Positions 25,471-33,518 of a stretch of 64,000 nucleotides of DNA are shown piece after piece. A program made the translations under genes and the position numbers. The notes below the pieces were generated by a model, which was not told the origin of the DNA, did not search any database, and worked only from the letters and a program-made list of their open reading frames with translations. Numbering within the stretch: position 1 is the first letter of the stretch; the number at the start of each line of letters is the position of its first letter. This DNA comes from Klebsiella michiganensis (GTDB lineage: Bacteria > Pseudomonadota > Gammaproteobacteria > Enterobacterales > Enterobacteriaceae): the NCBI GenBank assembly GCA_000963575.1, contig CP011077.1:2108001-2172000 (forward strand), in the 5' to 3' direction.

Positions 25471-26976
25471 TCAGTTTTTAACACTCTGGCTGGACAGCTT
25501 TTCCGGCTGGCGCAGCACATATTTCAATATCACGGTGCTGAGGGCGACCAGGACGGCGGCACAGATAACCACCGTCAGATAAGCGTGGCTAAAGGCGTTC
25601 CGCGCCAGTTCTTTCAACAGTGCGGCGCTGGCTGTGCTCATCGATCCTGCAAGATGCAGCGCTTCATCCAGGCTGTCGTAAGCGCTGTTTCCCACGGCCA
25701 GGCCATCTGGCAGCACCAGACTTGCGCTGTAGATGGCGGTCATCAGACCGCCCAGCAACGTGACGCCGAGCACGCCGCCCATTTCCCAGGAAACGTCCTC
25801 AATCGCGGCAACCATCCCGGCTTTTTCCTCCGGGGCATTAAGCATGATGGATGTTGAGGCGGCGGTGAACGCCACGCCCAGCCCAAGCCCGATAACAAAC
25901 AGCGCGGCGAGCTGCGGTGCCAGGCTGTAATCGGCCAGCAAAGCCATGCCCGTCATGCCCATGGCTGTCACCAGCAGGCCGAAGACCATGAGTTTTGCAC
26001 CGCCCCAGCGCGGCAGCACGATACCCGCCAGCGGTGAAGCGAGAGCCGAACCAACCGGGATAGGCAGAATTGACAGCCCGGCTAAAAGCGGCGTCAGGCC
26101 CAGAACAAGCTGGAGGCGCTGGGTCAGCACCAGCTCAATGCCGGTGAGCGCGATCATGGTGATGATGGCGACGCCGATCCCGCTGGCGAACATGCGGTTG
26201 CGGAACAGCGAAAAATCGATCATCGGATGTTCAGCCCGCTGTTGGCGGCGGACAAACAGCGTTAAAAACACCACGCCAGCCAGCAAAGAACCGGCCACGG
26301 TTAGCGGCGAGGCGTCCATCTTGCTGAGTTCCTTGAGCGCGTAAATCACGCCTACAAGGCCAAACATAATCAGCAGCGAGGCGGTGAAATCGCAAGGGCG
26401 GCTGGCGTTCCCGGCATCACGCGGGATCAGGAACCATGCAAAGACGATCACCAGTAATACCACCGGCACGTTAATCAGGAAGACCGAGCCCCACCAGAAG
26501 TATTCCAGCAGCACGCCGCCGATAACCGGGCCAAGTGCGGCGGCGGCAGAAGCGACGGCAGACCAGATGCCGATGGCCAGCGCCCGCTCGCGCTCGTTGG
26601 TAAAGACCTGGCGCACGATGGCAAGCGTGGCCGGCATCATCATGGTTGCGCCGATAGCCAGAAACACGCGCGAAGCGATCAGCAACTCAGCCGTGGGGGA
26701 GTATGCCGCGCAGAGCGAGGCGATGCCGAAAACGGGCAGTCCGGACATAAACAGCAGCTTGTGGCCAAGGCGGTCACTCAGCATACCCGCCCCGGGAAGC
26801 AGGCCAGCCGCCACAAGCGGATAGGCGTTAATGATCCACAGTTTTTCAGATGCCGTAGCGTTTAAAGCCTGGGTGAGCCTCGGCAGCGCGGTGTAGAGCA
26901 CCGTCATATCAATAATGATCAGGAAAAGGGTGCTGGTCAGGATCGCCAGAATCAGCCAGCGGTTAGTGAAGCGCAT
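25471..26976 (-). CDS. smvA: SmvA-type MFS efflux transporter (DHA2, 14 helices)
   Basis: 501 aa major-facilitator drug exporter with 14 predicted helices. The DHA2 motifs are visible: the first helix RWLILAILTSTLFLIIIDMT, then GMLSDRLGHK and the antiporter motif GPVIGGVLL. SmvA exports cationic biocides such as quaternary ammonium compounds, chlorhexidine and methyl viologen. I chose ATG 26976 (MRFTNRWLILA); the extension to TTG 27018 would overlap an operator. The two 16-bp palindromes just upstream point to control by the adjacent TetR protein. Confidence 0.82.
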   Translation of the reverse strand: MRFTNRWLILAILTSTLFLIIIDMTVLYTALPRLTQALNATASEKLWIINAYPLVAAGLLPGAGMLSDRLGHKLLFMSGLPVFGIASLCAAYSPTAELLIASRVFLAIGATMMMPATLAIVRQVFTNERERALAIGIWSAVASAAAALGPVIGGVLLEYFWWGSVFLINVPVVLLVIVFAWFLIPRDAGNASRPCDFTASLLIMFGLVGVIYALKELSKMDASPLTVAGSLLAGVVFLTLFVRRQQRAEHPMIDFSLFRNRMFASGIGVAIITMIALTGIELVLTQRLQLVLGLTPLLAGLSILPIPVGSALASPLAGIVLPRWGGAKLMVFGLLVTAMGMTGMALLADYSLAPQLAALFVIGLGLGVAFTAASTSIMLNAPEEKAGMVAAIEDVSWEMGGVLGVTLLGGLMTAIYSASLVLPDGLAVGNSAYDSLDEALHLAGSMSTASAALLKELARNAFSHAYLTVVICAAVLVALSTVILKYVLRQPEKLSSQSVKN

Positions 26977-27002
26977 GTGAAATGCCTCTAAAAAAGCCAA
27001 AT

Positions 27003-27047
27003 TTGAGCGGTTGCTCAAGTGCGAAATATACTTGAGCGGTTGCTCAA
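27003..27047. promoter_or_regulatory. Tandem 16-bp palindromes upstream of smvA
   Basis: TTGAGCGGTTGCTCAA occurs at 27003-27018 and, identical, at 27032-27047. Each is TTGAGC/GCTCAA around GGTT, and centres are 29 bp apart. They sit 27-71 bp before the smvA start and are the likely TetR (SmvR) operators. Confidence 0.82.
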
Positions 27048-27164
27048 AAACAAGCGCTGAGCCTTCTCGTATTAAGCGGTGGTTTACTTGTTGTGAAGGG
27101 GAGGAACAGGATAAGGTAGTCCCCTGAGAGGATATTAATTCAGGTTTGAGTACAAGGCAGGGAA

Positions 27165-27779
27165 ATGAAAAAACTGATCGTGATGTTACATGGCGTGGGT
27201 AGCTCCGGGGCCGATCTGGAAGGGCTGGGGTTATTCGTGCAGCAGGTGATGCCGGAGGTGTTATTTGCTTCCCCGAACGGCAGCGAGCCTTTTGACGGCG
27301 GCGGCGATGCCTGGCAGTGGTTCAGCCTGGACGGCGTGACCGCAGAAAACCGCCCGCAGCGTATTGTTGAGGCCCGCGCTGCGTTTGATGTGAAGCTGCA
27401 GGCTATTTTTAAGCAGCATGACGTGACGCCGGGTAAAGATCGGGTGATCCTGCTGGGCTTCTCTCAGGGGTCTATCATGGCCCTGGACGTTCTGGCGACT
27501 TCCCGTTTCCCACTGGCGGGCGTGGTTGCGTTTTCCGGGCGTCTTGCTTCACCAAAACCGTATCACGTCGCGGCAGATGCGTCGGCGCTGCTGATCCATG
27601 GCATGGCCGATCAGGTGATTCCGTGGTCTGAGAGTGAAGCTGCTGCTGCGGCGCTAACTGAAGCAGGGGCGGAGGTCGAAACGCTGTTTGAACCCGGCGT
27701 GGTGCATACCATCAGCGCGGATGGTGTGTCTCAGGCGTTGGGGTATATTGCGGAGCGTTTTGAGTTAGATCCGGAGTGA
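27165..27779 (+). CDS. Carboxylesterase/phospholipase-type alpha/beta hydrolase
   Basis: 204 aa. Catalytic Ser in the nucleophile elbow GFSQGS, Asp in GMADQVIP and His in GVVHTI, with LMLHG-like oxyanion sequence near the N-terminus (VMLHGVGSSG). The length and motifs fit the small YpfH-like carboxylesterase/phospholipase family of soluble, broad esterases. It is divergent from smvA and stands alone; no signal peptide. Confidence 0.85.
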   Translation: MKKLIVMLHGVGSSGADLEGLGLFVQQVMPEVLFASPNGSEPFDGGGDAWQWFSLDGVTAENRPQRIVEARAAFDVKLQAIFKQHDVTPGKDRVILLGFSQGSIMALDVLATSRFPLAGVVAFSGRLASPKPYHVAADASALLIHGMADQVIPWSESEAAAAALTEAGAEVETLFEPGVVHTISADGVSQALGYIAERFELDPE

Positions 27780-27827
27780 CTTGTGCCCCCACGCCAAAGG
27801 GGAACGAGATCGGCCCAGATGTTCGGC

Positions 27828-27860
27828 TTATTCCCTCGCTCCTTCGGGGAGAGGGAATAA
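27828..27860. repeat. Intergenic hairpin repeat, copy 1
   Basis: TTATTCCCTC (27828-27837) pairs with GAGGGAATAA (27851-27860). The loop part GCTCCTTCGGGGA shares a CCCTC-G-CYCCTTYGGGG-AGAGGG plan with the second hairpin at 27886, so the two look like copies of one enterobacterial intergenic element. No T-run follows. Confidence 0.65.
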
Positions 27861-27885
27861 AACCTGTCTCCCGTAGTTTGTTTTC

Positions 27886-27911
27886 GCCCTCGCCCCTTTG
27901 GGGGAGAGGGC
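27886..27911. repeat. Intergenic hairpin repeat, copy 2
   Basis: GCCCTC (27886-27891) and GAGGGC (27906-27911) with an inner CCCC/GGGG stem. Same family as the hairpin at 27828. It lies between convergent genes and may also help terminate transcription. Confidence 0.65.
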
Positions 27912-27919
27912 CGCAGCCT

Positions 27920-28954
27920 TCAGGGCTTGCTCATATCACTCAGCAGCACCGCAATACTCTTCCCGCCTTCCGTTTGCTCCAGGGCAATTTTCACCGCAAT
28001 TGTCAGTGGGACAGACAACAGCATCCCAACCGGGCCGAGCAGCCAGCCCCAGAAGATGAGCGACAGGAACACGACCAGCGTTGAGAGCCCAAGCCCGCGG
28101 CCCATCATGCGCGGCTCCAGAATATTGCCGAACACCAGATTAATCAGCAGATAACCTGCCACGACAATCAGGGCTTCATACAGCCCGTTAAACACCAGGA
28201 CCTGTACCACCGGCGGGATAGCCGCCAACACTGAGCCGATGTTTGGAATATAATTCAGGGCGAAGGCCAGCAGTCCCCAGATAAAAGCGAAGCGAACGTC
28301 CAGCGCGGCGAGCATGCCCCAAACAACCAGCCCGGTCACAATGCTGATGGCCGTTTTTAGCACCAAATAATGACTGACGCTGTCCAGGGCGCGCTGAATG
28401 GCGCCCATACCTTCTTCCGGGCGAGCCATTAACTGCTGCAGTTTGCGCGGCAGTTGAGGGACCTCAATGAGCATAAACACCACGGTCAGCAGCAGTAAAA
28501 AGATAGAGGTCATCGCGTTGGAAAGCTGCGTCAGCAGGCCGGTTACCAGCGTCATCAGGGCGTTAGGATCGACATACTTCATTAACTCATCGACAGAAAC
28601 GGATATCCCCGCGCGCTGCAGCCAGGGTTCAAGGGTTTTTAGCGGCACCACCAATGAAGATCGATACTGCGGCAGGGTGCGCGCCAGCTCGTTTAGCGAA
28701 GTGCCGAGATAGGCCAGCAATAGCACCATGCTCAGGATAATCACGATAATCACCAAACTGATGGCCGGCACGCGCGGCACCCGCAGTTGCTCGAGGCGGC
28801 GAATCAGTGGGTTGAGAATAACGGCAATAAACAGCGCCAGAATAAAAGGCACGATGATATCGGCCGCCGCTTTAATGCCCACCAGAATAATGACCAGCAT
28901 GCCCAGCATAATCACGGCTTTCAGCGCTTTAAGGGTAATAATTGGTTTCGCCAT
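27920..28954 (-). CDS. tqsA: TqsA, AI-2 exporter family
   Basis: 344 aa inner-membrane protein with about eight hydrophobic segments of the AI-2E/PerM family. TqsA (YdgG) is reported in E. coli to export autoinducer-2, and its loss changes biofilm and resistance phenotypes. Its place divergent from mdtJI matches E. coli order. Confidence 0.85.
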   Translation of the reverse strand: MAKPIITLKALKAVIMLGMLVIILVGIKAAADIIVPFILALFIAVILNPLIRRLEQLRVPRVPAISLVIIVIILSMVLLLAYLGTSLNELARTLPQYRSSLVVPLKTLEPWLQRAGISVSVDELMKYVDPNALMTLVTGLLTQLSNAMTSIFLLLLTVVFMLIEVPQLPRKLQQLMARPEEGMGAIQRALDSVSHYLVLKTAISIVTGLVVWGMLAALDVRFAFIWGLLAFALNYIPNIGSVLAAIPPVVQVLVFNGLYEALIVVAGYLLINLVFGNILEPRMMGRGLGLSTLVVFLSLIFWGWLLGPVGMLLSVPLTIAVKIALEQTEGGKSIAVLLSDMSKP

Positions 28955-29121
28955 TGAGGCTGGTTCTCCAGTGTAGTGGAAGGAAATAATACACCGCGGT
29001 TAGAATAATAATCCCTTTATTACGTTATTTTAAACGTTAAAAACAGTTTAATACATTGTGTTTCCGCTGTCGCTTATCGTAAAGGAGTGTAAAGGTCAGG
29101 CGATAACATACCGAATTATGG

Positions 29122-29129
29122 TATAAAAT
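29122..29129 (+). promoter_or_regulatory. Candidate -10 element of mdtUJI
   Basis: TATAAAAT at 29122-29129 gives a start point near 29135, about 70 bp before the leader ORF. It lies inside an imperfect inverted repeat (CCGA..TTAT/ATAA..TCGG, 29111-29132) that could bind a regulator. No good -35 hexamer was seen. Confidence 0.5.
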
Positions 29130-29206
29130 CGGCGTGTTTAACTACTGAGGACAATTTTCTATCCGCAACTGACGAGAAGCAACACCGCGGGTAAGTTGGA
29201 AATATT

Positions 29207-29305
29207 ATGGACAATACGTTCAGCACTTCATTCAATCAGCATTCTGTTTTTATCACATCTACTTCTTCACTCTCTGGTGAGCAGCACTGGCGCAACGCGC
29301 TCTAG
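29207..29305 (+). CDS. mdtU: MdtU-like leader peptide of mdtJI
   Basis: 32 codons from ATG 29207 to TAG 29303-29305. The peptide begins MDNTFSTSF and ends HWRNAL. It sits 106 bp before mdtJ in a long transcribed leader. E. coli mdtJI is preceded by a short ORF, mdtU, reported to act as a spermidine-sensing leader peptide, so I infer the same role here. The frame is too short to stand on coding statistics; position is the main evidence. Confidence 0.65.
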   Translation: MDNTFSTSFNQHSVFITSTSSLSGEQHWRNAL

Positions 29306-29411
29306 TCCCTTTCTTCTGACATTTTTCTGGTTTTTTAATTGCCCCTTGCTCGTCATTTGACGTTGCTTGTCGGTCTTTTGCGTCTTTATTTTCTCTGTCA
29401 GGAGAGAAATC

Positions 29412-29786
29412 ATGATTTACTGGATTTTATTAGGTTTAGCCATCGTCGCCGAAATCACCGGTACTTTGTCAATGAAATGGTCAAGCGTTAACGAAAATAA
29501 CATGGGTTATATTTTCATGCTGGTCATGATTGCAGTTTCCTATATTTTCCTGGCGTTTTCGGTTAAAAAAATTGCCCTTGGTGTGGCGTATGCCATGTGG
29601 GAAGGGATCGGTATTCTGTTTATTACACTCTTCAGCGTGTTGTTGTTTGATGAGTCCATTTCACCGCTAAAAATACTCGGCCTGACCACGCTGGTTATCG
29701 GTATTGCGCTGATTAAATCGGGTACGCGAGATAAAAAATCACGCCCGGTGATGTCAGAGAAAGGAGATCATCATGCCGTCGTTTGA
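29412..29786 (+). CDS. mdtJ: Spermidine exporter subunit MdtJ (SMR family)
   Basis: 124 aa, four hydrophobic helices with the SMR glutamate in the first (LAIVAEITGT). With MdtI it forms a heteromeric exporter of spermidine in the inner membrane. ATG 29412 has AGGAG 8 nt upstream; the 15-codon upstream frame is rejected. The stop overlaps mdtI by 14 nt, as expected for the pair. Confidence 0.92.
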   Translation: MIYWILLGLAIVAEITGTLSMKWSSVNENNMGYIFMLVMIAVSYIFLAFSVKKIALGVAYAMWEGIGILFITLFSVLLFDESISPLKILGLTTLVIGIALIKSGTRDKKSRPVMSEKGDHHAVV

Positions 29787-30102
29787 GTGGGTACACGCGC
29801 TGTGGCTAGCGTTAGCCATTGTCCTGGAAATTGTCGCTAATATTTTTTTAAAAAAATCCGATGGTTTCCACCGGCCGGTATACGGCGTATTGTCTCTGCT
29901 GGCCGTCCTCGCCGCATTTAGTGCGCTTGCTCAGGCGGTTAAAGGTATTGAATTATCCGTAGCCTATGCGCTGTGGGGCGGGTTCGGTATCGCTGCCACC
30001 GTGGCCGCGGGCTGGATACTGTTCGGACAGCGTCTCAACCGCAGAGGCTGGATTGGCATTAGCCTGTTGCTGGTGGGGATGATTATTATCAAAATTGCCT
30101 GA
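29773..30102 (+). CDS. mdtI: Spermidine exporter subunit MdtI (SMR family)
   Basis: 109 aa, four helices; the key membrane Glu is in LAIVLEIVANIFLKKS. Partner of MdtJ, whose gene it overlaps. Followed by an 8-bp perfect hairpin that probably ends the mdtUJI transcript. Confidence 0.92.
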   Translation: MPSFEWVHALWLALAIVLEIVANIFLKKSDGFHRPVYGVLSLLAVLAAFSALAQAVKGIELSVAYALWGGFGIAATVAAGWILFGQRLNRRGWIGISLLLVGMIIIKIA

Positions 30103-30110
30103 CTCATCAC

Positions 30111-30135
30111 GCTGCCCGTTAATTATTCGGGCAGC
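30111..30135 (+). terminator. Hairpin after mdtI
   Basis: GCTGCCCG (30111-30118) and CGGGCAGC (30128-30135), perfect 8-bp stem, 9-nt loop, 8 bp after the mdtI stop, followed by GCTTTCC (weak U-tract). Confidence 0.6.
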
Positions 30136-30234
30136 GCTTTCCTCAGGGTGTATTACGCTTATTTTACGGTAAAAGCACTTCTCTAAATTAAAAGCCAGAA
30201 GTTCCACGTTATTTCACTTACAAGAGAGCTGAAA

Positions 30235-32397
30235 TTGCGTAATCCTCTTAGCTGGAAAAGCACGCCCGTCGCCGGAACCCTGTTTGCCATGGTATTTATG
30301 GCAGGAATCGGGCTGATCGTGTCTGTTATCGCGCTACTCTACCTTTCACTTCACCTTATCAGCAGTAAAACCAATGAGATAGACGAGCACCGAAGCGCAT
30401 TGTCGGTACAAGGGGCCATACAGACCTCGGTAAACCGCGTCTGGGCGCTGGTTATCGATAACGCGGTTTGGGACGATGCGGTAAATCAAGTTTACCGCCC
30501 TGAGCTGGACGTCAATTGGCTGTATAACACCTGGGGCGCGGGTTACAAGATCAATAACCTTTATGATGGCGTATATGTCCTGGATGAGCAGTTTAAAGTG
30601 CTCTGGGGCTCGTTTCGTGGCCAGCGTGTGACGGGGCAAAGTATCACGCAGCTGGGGAAGGGGTTTGAATCCCTCGTCAATCAGCACGCGCAAACGCTGA
30701 GGGATGATAAGAAAATTTTTGCCGGTATCACTCAGACCGAAAGCGGTATTTCGTTTATCGGCATAGGGCTGATCCGGCCAATGCTGGGGCGACTTAACGT
30801 TCACGATGCCACGCGTCGCTACCTGGTGATTGGCCGTCAGATCAATAACGCGATGCTGAAGGAGTTAGGGAATACCTTTCAGATAGAGAACCTGCGCCTG
30901 ACGCCAGAGGCGTCAGATTCGGCGAGCGTCCCGTTGAACAGCGCCTCCGGTGAAACACTGGGTTATCTAAGCTGGCAACCAAGGCAGCCTGGGGCTGAGG
31001 CCGCCCACGCCGCTTCGGCAGACATTATGCGCATTGCGATGCTTGCTGCGGTGTTAATACTGGTGTTTATCGTCATCAGTAGCCTGGGGTTGTACAAGCT
31101 GGCACGCGGTGAAAAGCAGGCGAGAAATATCGCGCTGACCGACTGGCTCAGCCATTTACCCAATCGGCGAGCGCTGATAGAGCGGCTGGAAACCATCAGC
31201 AAGCGGGGGGATACCGACGAAAAAAGCGTGGTGTTTATCGATCTCGATGGTTTTAAGGATGTGAATGATATTTACGGGCATGACAAAGGCGACAAGCTGA
31301 TCGTCACCATTGCCCATGCGCTTCGCGATCGGGTGCCGGAAAACGGCATGCTGGTGCGTATGGGCGGGGATGAATTTGCCATGATGATCGGCGGGGAACG
31401 AGCCGGAGAGCACTCCGCGGCCTTTGCAGGCTCGGTGCTCGATTTCCTGAGCCAGCCGATACCCGTCGGGGAAAGTACCCTGCATATCAGCGCCAGCATC
31501 GGAATTGCTTCGGGGTCGCTGGTGGACTGCAGCAGCTCGGAGCTTTTCCGCCGTGCCGACATTGCCATGTATCACTCAAAAATCACCGGGAAGGGGCGAA
31601 CAACTTATTATGATGCAGCGTTAAACAACGTTCGCGAGCGCCGGTTAATTATCGAGAACGACATTCGCGTGGGCCTGACGCGAGATGAGTTTGAGGTGTG
31701 GTACCAGCCGATCATCGAGGCGCGCAGCCAGACTATGTCTGGCGTAGAAGCGCTGGTGCGCTGGCCGAGACGTCCAGGGGGGGAGTTGTTGCCGGATGAG
31801 TTTATTCCCGTGGCCGAAACCAGCGGCCTTATCTATTCTCTCGGGCAGTTTGTGCTCCGTCGGGCTTGTCGCGATTTAGTACCTTATGAGGATCTCCGCC
31901 TGTCGGTGAACATTTCCCCGGCGCAGTTCCGTGACCCGGAATTTGAGGATAAGGTTGCCAGCGTGCTGCAGGATACGAAGTTCCCGGCGCAGCGGCTGGA
32001 GCTGGAAGTCACGGAAAGCTATGTGCTGGAAAATCCGGAACGAGCCCTGGCGGCCATCCGAAACCTTAAATCTCAAGGAATGGCCGTAGCGCTGGATGAT
32101 TTTGGCAACGGTTATTCCAGCATTGGCTACCTGCGCCGCTTTAATTTTGACACCATCAAAATAGACAAGTCTCTGGCCGGGCTGGTGGACAGCGATGAGC
32201 AGGCGCTGGCGCTGGTGAACGGGACGGTACGTATCGCCACCGCGCTGGGCATGATGGTCACGGCAGAGGGCGTGGAAAACGAAGAGCAACTCAAGCTGCT
32301 TTGTCTGGCGGGTTGTGACCGGCTGCAGGGCTATTACTTTAGTCAGCCCGTGCCGCTGGCGCGCCTTTTACCGCTGCGTATGCGTCATCCGGCGTAA
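30235..32397 (+). CDS. CHASE4-GGDEF-EAL cyclic-di-GMP protein
   Basis: 720 aa from TTG 30235 with a nearby GAGAG ribosome site. Two transmembrane segments (about 17-42 and 265-285) flank a periplasmic CHASE4-like sensor domain (about 50-255). A GGDEF domain follows with an intact GGDEF motif at 377-381 (RMGGDEFAM), then an EAL domain with EALVRW at 505, ELEVTES, LDDFGNGYSS and IDKSLA. It may both make and degrade cyclic di-GMP, but which activity dominates cannot be read. It is absent from the E. coli order at this place, so it is an insertion relative to that synteny. Confidence 0.85.
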   Translation: MRNPLSWKSTPVAGTLFAMVFMAGIGLIVSVIALLYLSLHLISSKTNEIDEHRSALSVQGAIQTSVNRVWALVIDNAVWDDAVNQVYRPELDVNWLYNTWGAGYKINNLYDGVYVLDEQFKVLWGSFRGQRVTGQSITQLGKGFESLVNQHAQTLRDDKKIFAGITQTESGISFIGIGLIRPMLGRLNVHDATRRYLVIGRQINNAMLKELGNTFQIENLRLTPEASDSASVPLNSASGETLGYLSWQPRQPGAEAAHAASADIMRIAMLAAVLILVFIVISSLGLYKLARGEKQARNIALTDWLSHLPNRRALIERLETISKRGDTDEKSVVFIDLDGFKDVNDIYGHDKGDKLIVTIAHALRDRVPENGMLVRMGGDEFAMMIGGERAGEHSAAFAGSVLDFLSQPIPVGESTLHISASIGIASGSLVDCSSSELFRRADIAMYHSKITGKGRTTYYDAALNNVRERRLIIENDIRVGLTRDEFEVWYQPIIEARSQTMSGVEALVRWPRRPGGELLPDEFIPVAETSGLIYSLGQFVLRRACRDLVPYEDLRLSVNISPAQFRDPEFEDKVASVLQDTKFPAQRLELEVTESYVLENPERALAAIRNLKSQGMAVALDDFGNGYSSIGYLRRFNFDTIKIDKSLAGLVDSDEQALALVNGTVRIATALGMMVTAEGVENEEQLKLLCLAGCDRLQGYYFSQPVPLARLLPLRMRHPA

Positions 32398-32721
32398 TGA
32401 GGTTCTATTAAATAATACCTATAATTCAGTTTCTTCTGTGATTGCTGTTATGAAACTATGGCTTATCAGGCAGCAGGAACCACCGTCCCTTGGGCGTTGT
32501 TGGCGGGCAAAGCGGAACGTTGTTTTTATAAAATGAATTTTTAGATTTGGCTAATATTATTAGTTATTACAAGGAGTTGTTTTTTATTTTCGCTTCAGCG
32601 TTTTCACCTCCGCATTAAGTCTTTGTTTAAATGCTGGATATAAAACACCTTGCTTTTGCAACTCCGTATTATAAGCTGTGGAAAAATGGAATCTTAGGTA
32701 ACGTTTTTCAAGGAGAGAGAT
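32398..32721. other. AT-rich intergenic, 324 bp
   Basis: AT-rich spacer between the cyclic-di-GMP gene and the ClpP-like gene. The minus strand from about 32728 to 32584 is open and reads TAYNTELQKQGVLYP, then KTLKRK and a TAA stop at 32586-32584, with normal-looking codons. I cannot match it to a family, and it overlaps the ribosome site of the ClpP-like gene, so it may be a relic or chance. The plus strand has no supported gene. Confidence 0.4.
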
Positions 32722-33363
32722 GTGAAAACCACAATACACCTGATCATTACGCTGTTAATTTCCTATGCTTCATTTGCTTCAGCGCAGCCTGTTGAAGATA
32801 AAAACAAAATAGCCAAAGTTTATTATACGGGGGAAATGCAAACGTCCGCCGTGTCGAGGCTCGTCAGCATCTTTGATGAAATTAATAAAAATAATGATGT
32901 AGAGAGAATTTATTTGTATATCAACAGCTATGGCGGTGATATGGACGCTGGCCTGATGGCCGCTGCCGCCGTCAGAAGCTCCGCTATCCCCGTTACAACC
33001 GTTGCCATGTCTACCGTCGGTTCTTCGGCAACGATTATGTTCTGCGCCGCAGACGACAGGCGCTCGCTGCCGGATGGAAGCTTATTCCTGCACCCGGCCT
33101 CTATCCCACATCAGGGAGATATAAGGCCTGCAGATGTGACTTATCTTGAAAGAGAAACTCGCCGCTTCAACGAGATGTTTAAGAAAACGTATCGGGCATG
33201 CACAAAACTTGATGACGCCAGGATAGCCGAAATATTGCATAGCGAGTATAACCTTACAGACTTTTCTCCCAGTGAGGCAATGGCTGTTGGGCTAGTAACT
33301 TCCGTGGATGAAAAAATAATCCCGGCCACTTACAGTTACTCTGTCGTCAGCAGCTCGAATTAA
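32722..33363 (+). CDS. Exported ClpP-fold serine peptidase
   Basis: 213 aa from GTG 32722, with AAGGAGAGAGAT before it. A signal peptide (LIITLLISYASFASAQP) is followed by a ClpP/SppA-like crotonase-fold domain. Counterparts of ClpP positions are visible: the IYLYINSYGGDMDAGL strand-turn, nucleophile region STVGSSATIMF (Ser101/102), His124 in LFLHPAS, and FSPSEAMAVGLVTSV near the C-terminus; the Asp counterpart is probably Asp180. Cytosolic ClpP has no signal peptide, so an exported family member is unusual. The gene is AT-rich and 156 bp before a second rodA. The substrate is unknown. Confidence 0.75.
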   Translation: MKTTIHLIITLLISYASFASAQPVEDKNKIAKVYYTGEMQTSAVSRLVSIFDEINKNNDVERIYLYINSYGGDMDAGLMAAAAVRSSAIPVTTVAMSTVGSSATIMFCAADDRRSLPDGSLFLHPASIPHQGDIRPADVTYLERETRRFNEMFKKTYRACTKLDDARIAEILHSEYNLTDFSPSEAMAVGLVTSVDEKIIPATYSYSVVSSSN

Positions 33364-33518
33364 TAATCGGATGTGACCAGGCAAGCTATCGGGGTATCGC
33401 CTGAAGATGAAAATAACGCAGCGGGTGGCCCGATTGCCTTGCCTGGAAAATATATCCGATGGAGTGGTTCCGGCAATAATATGATGCCTGAATTGCCTCA
33501 TGGTGGCAGAGGTATTAT

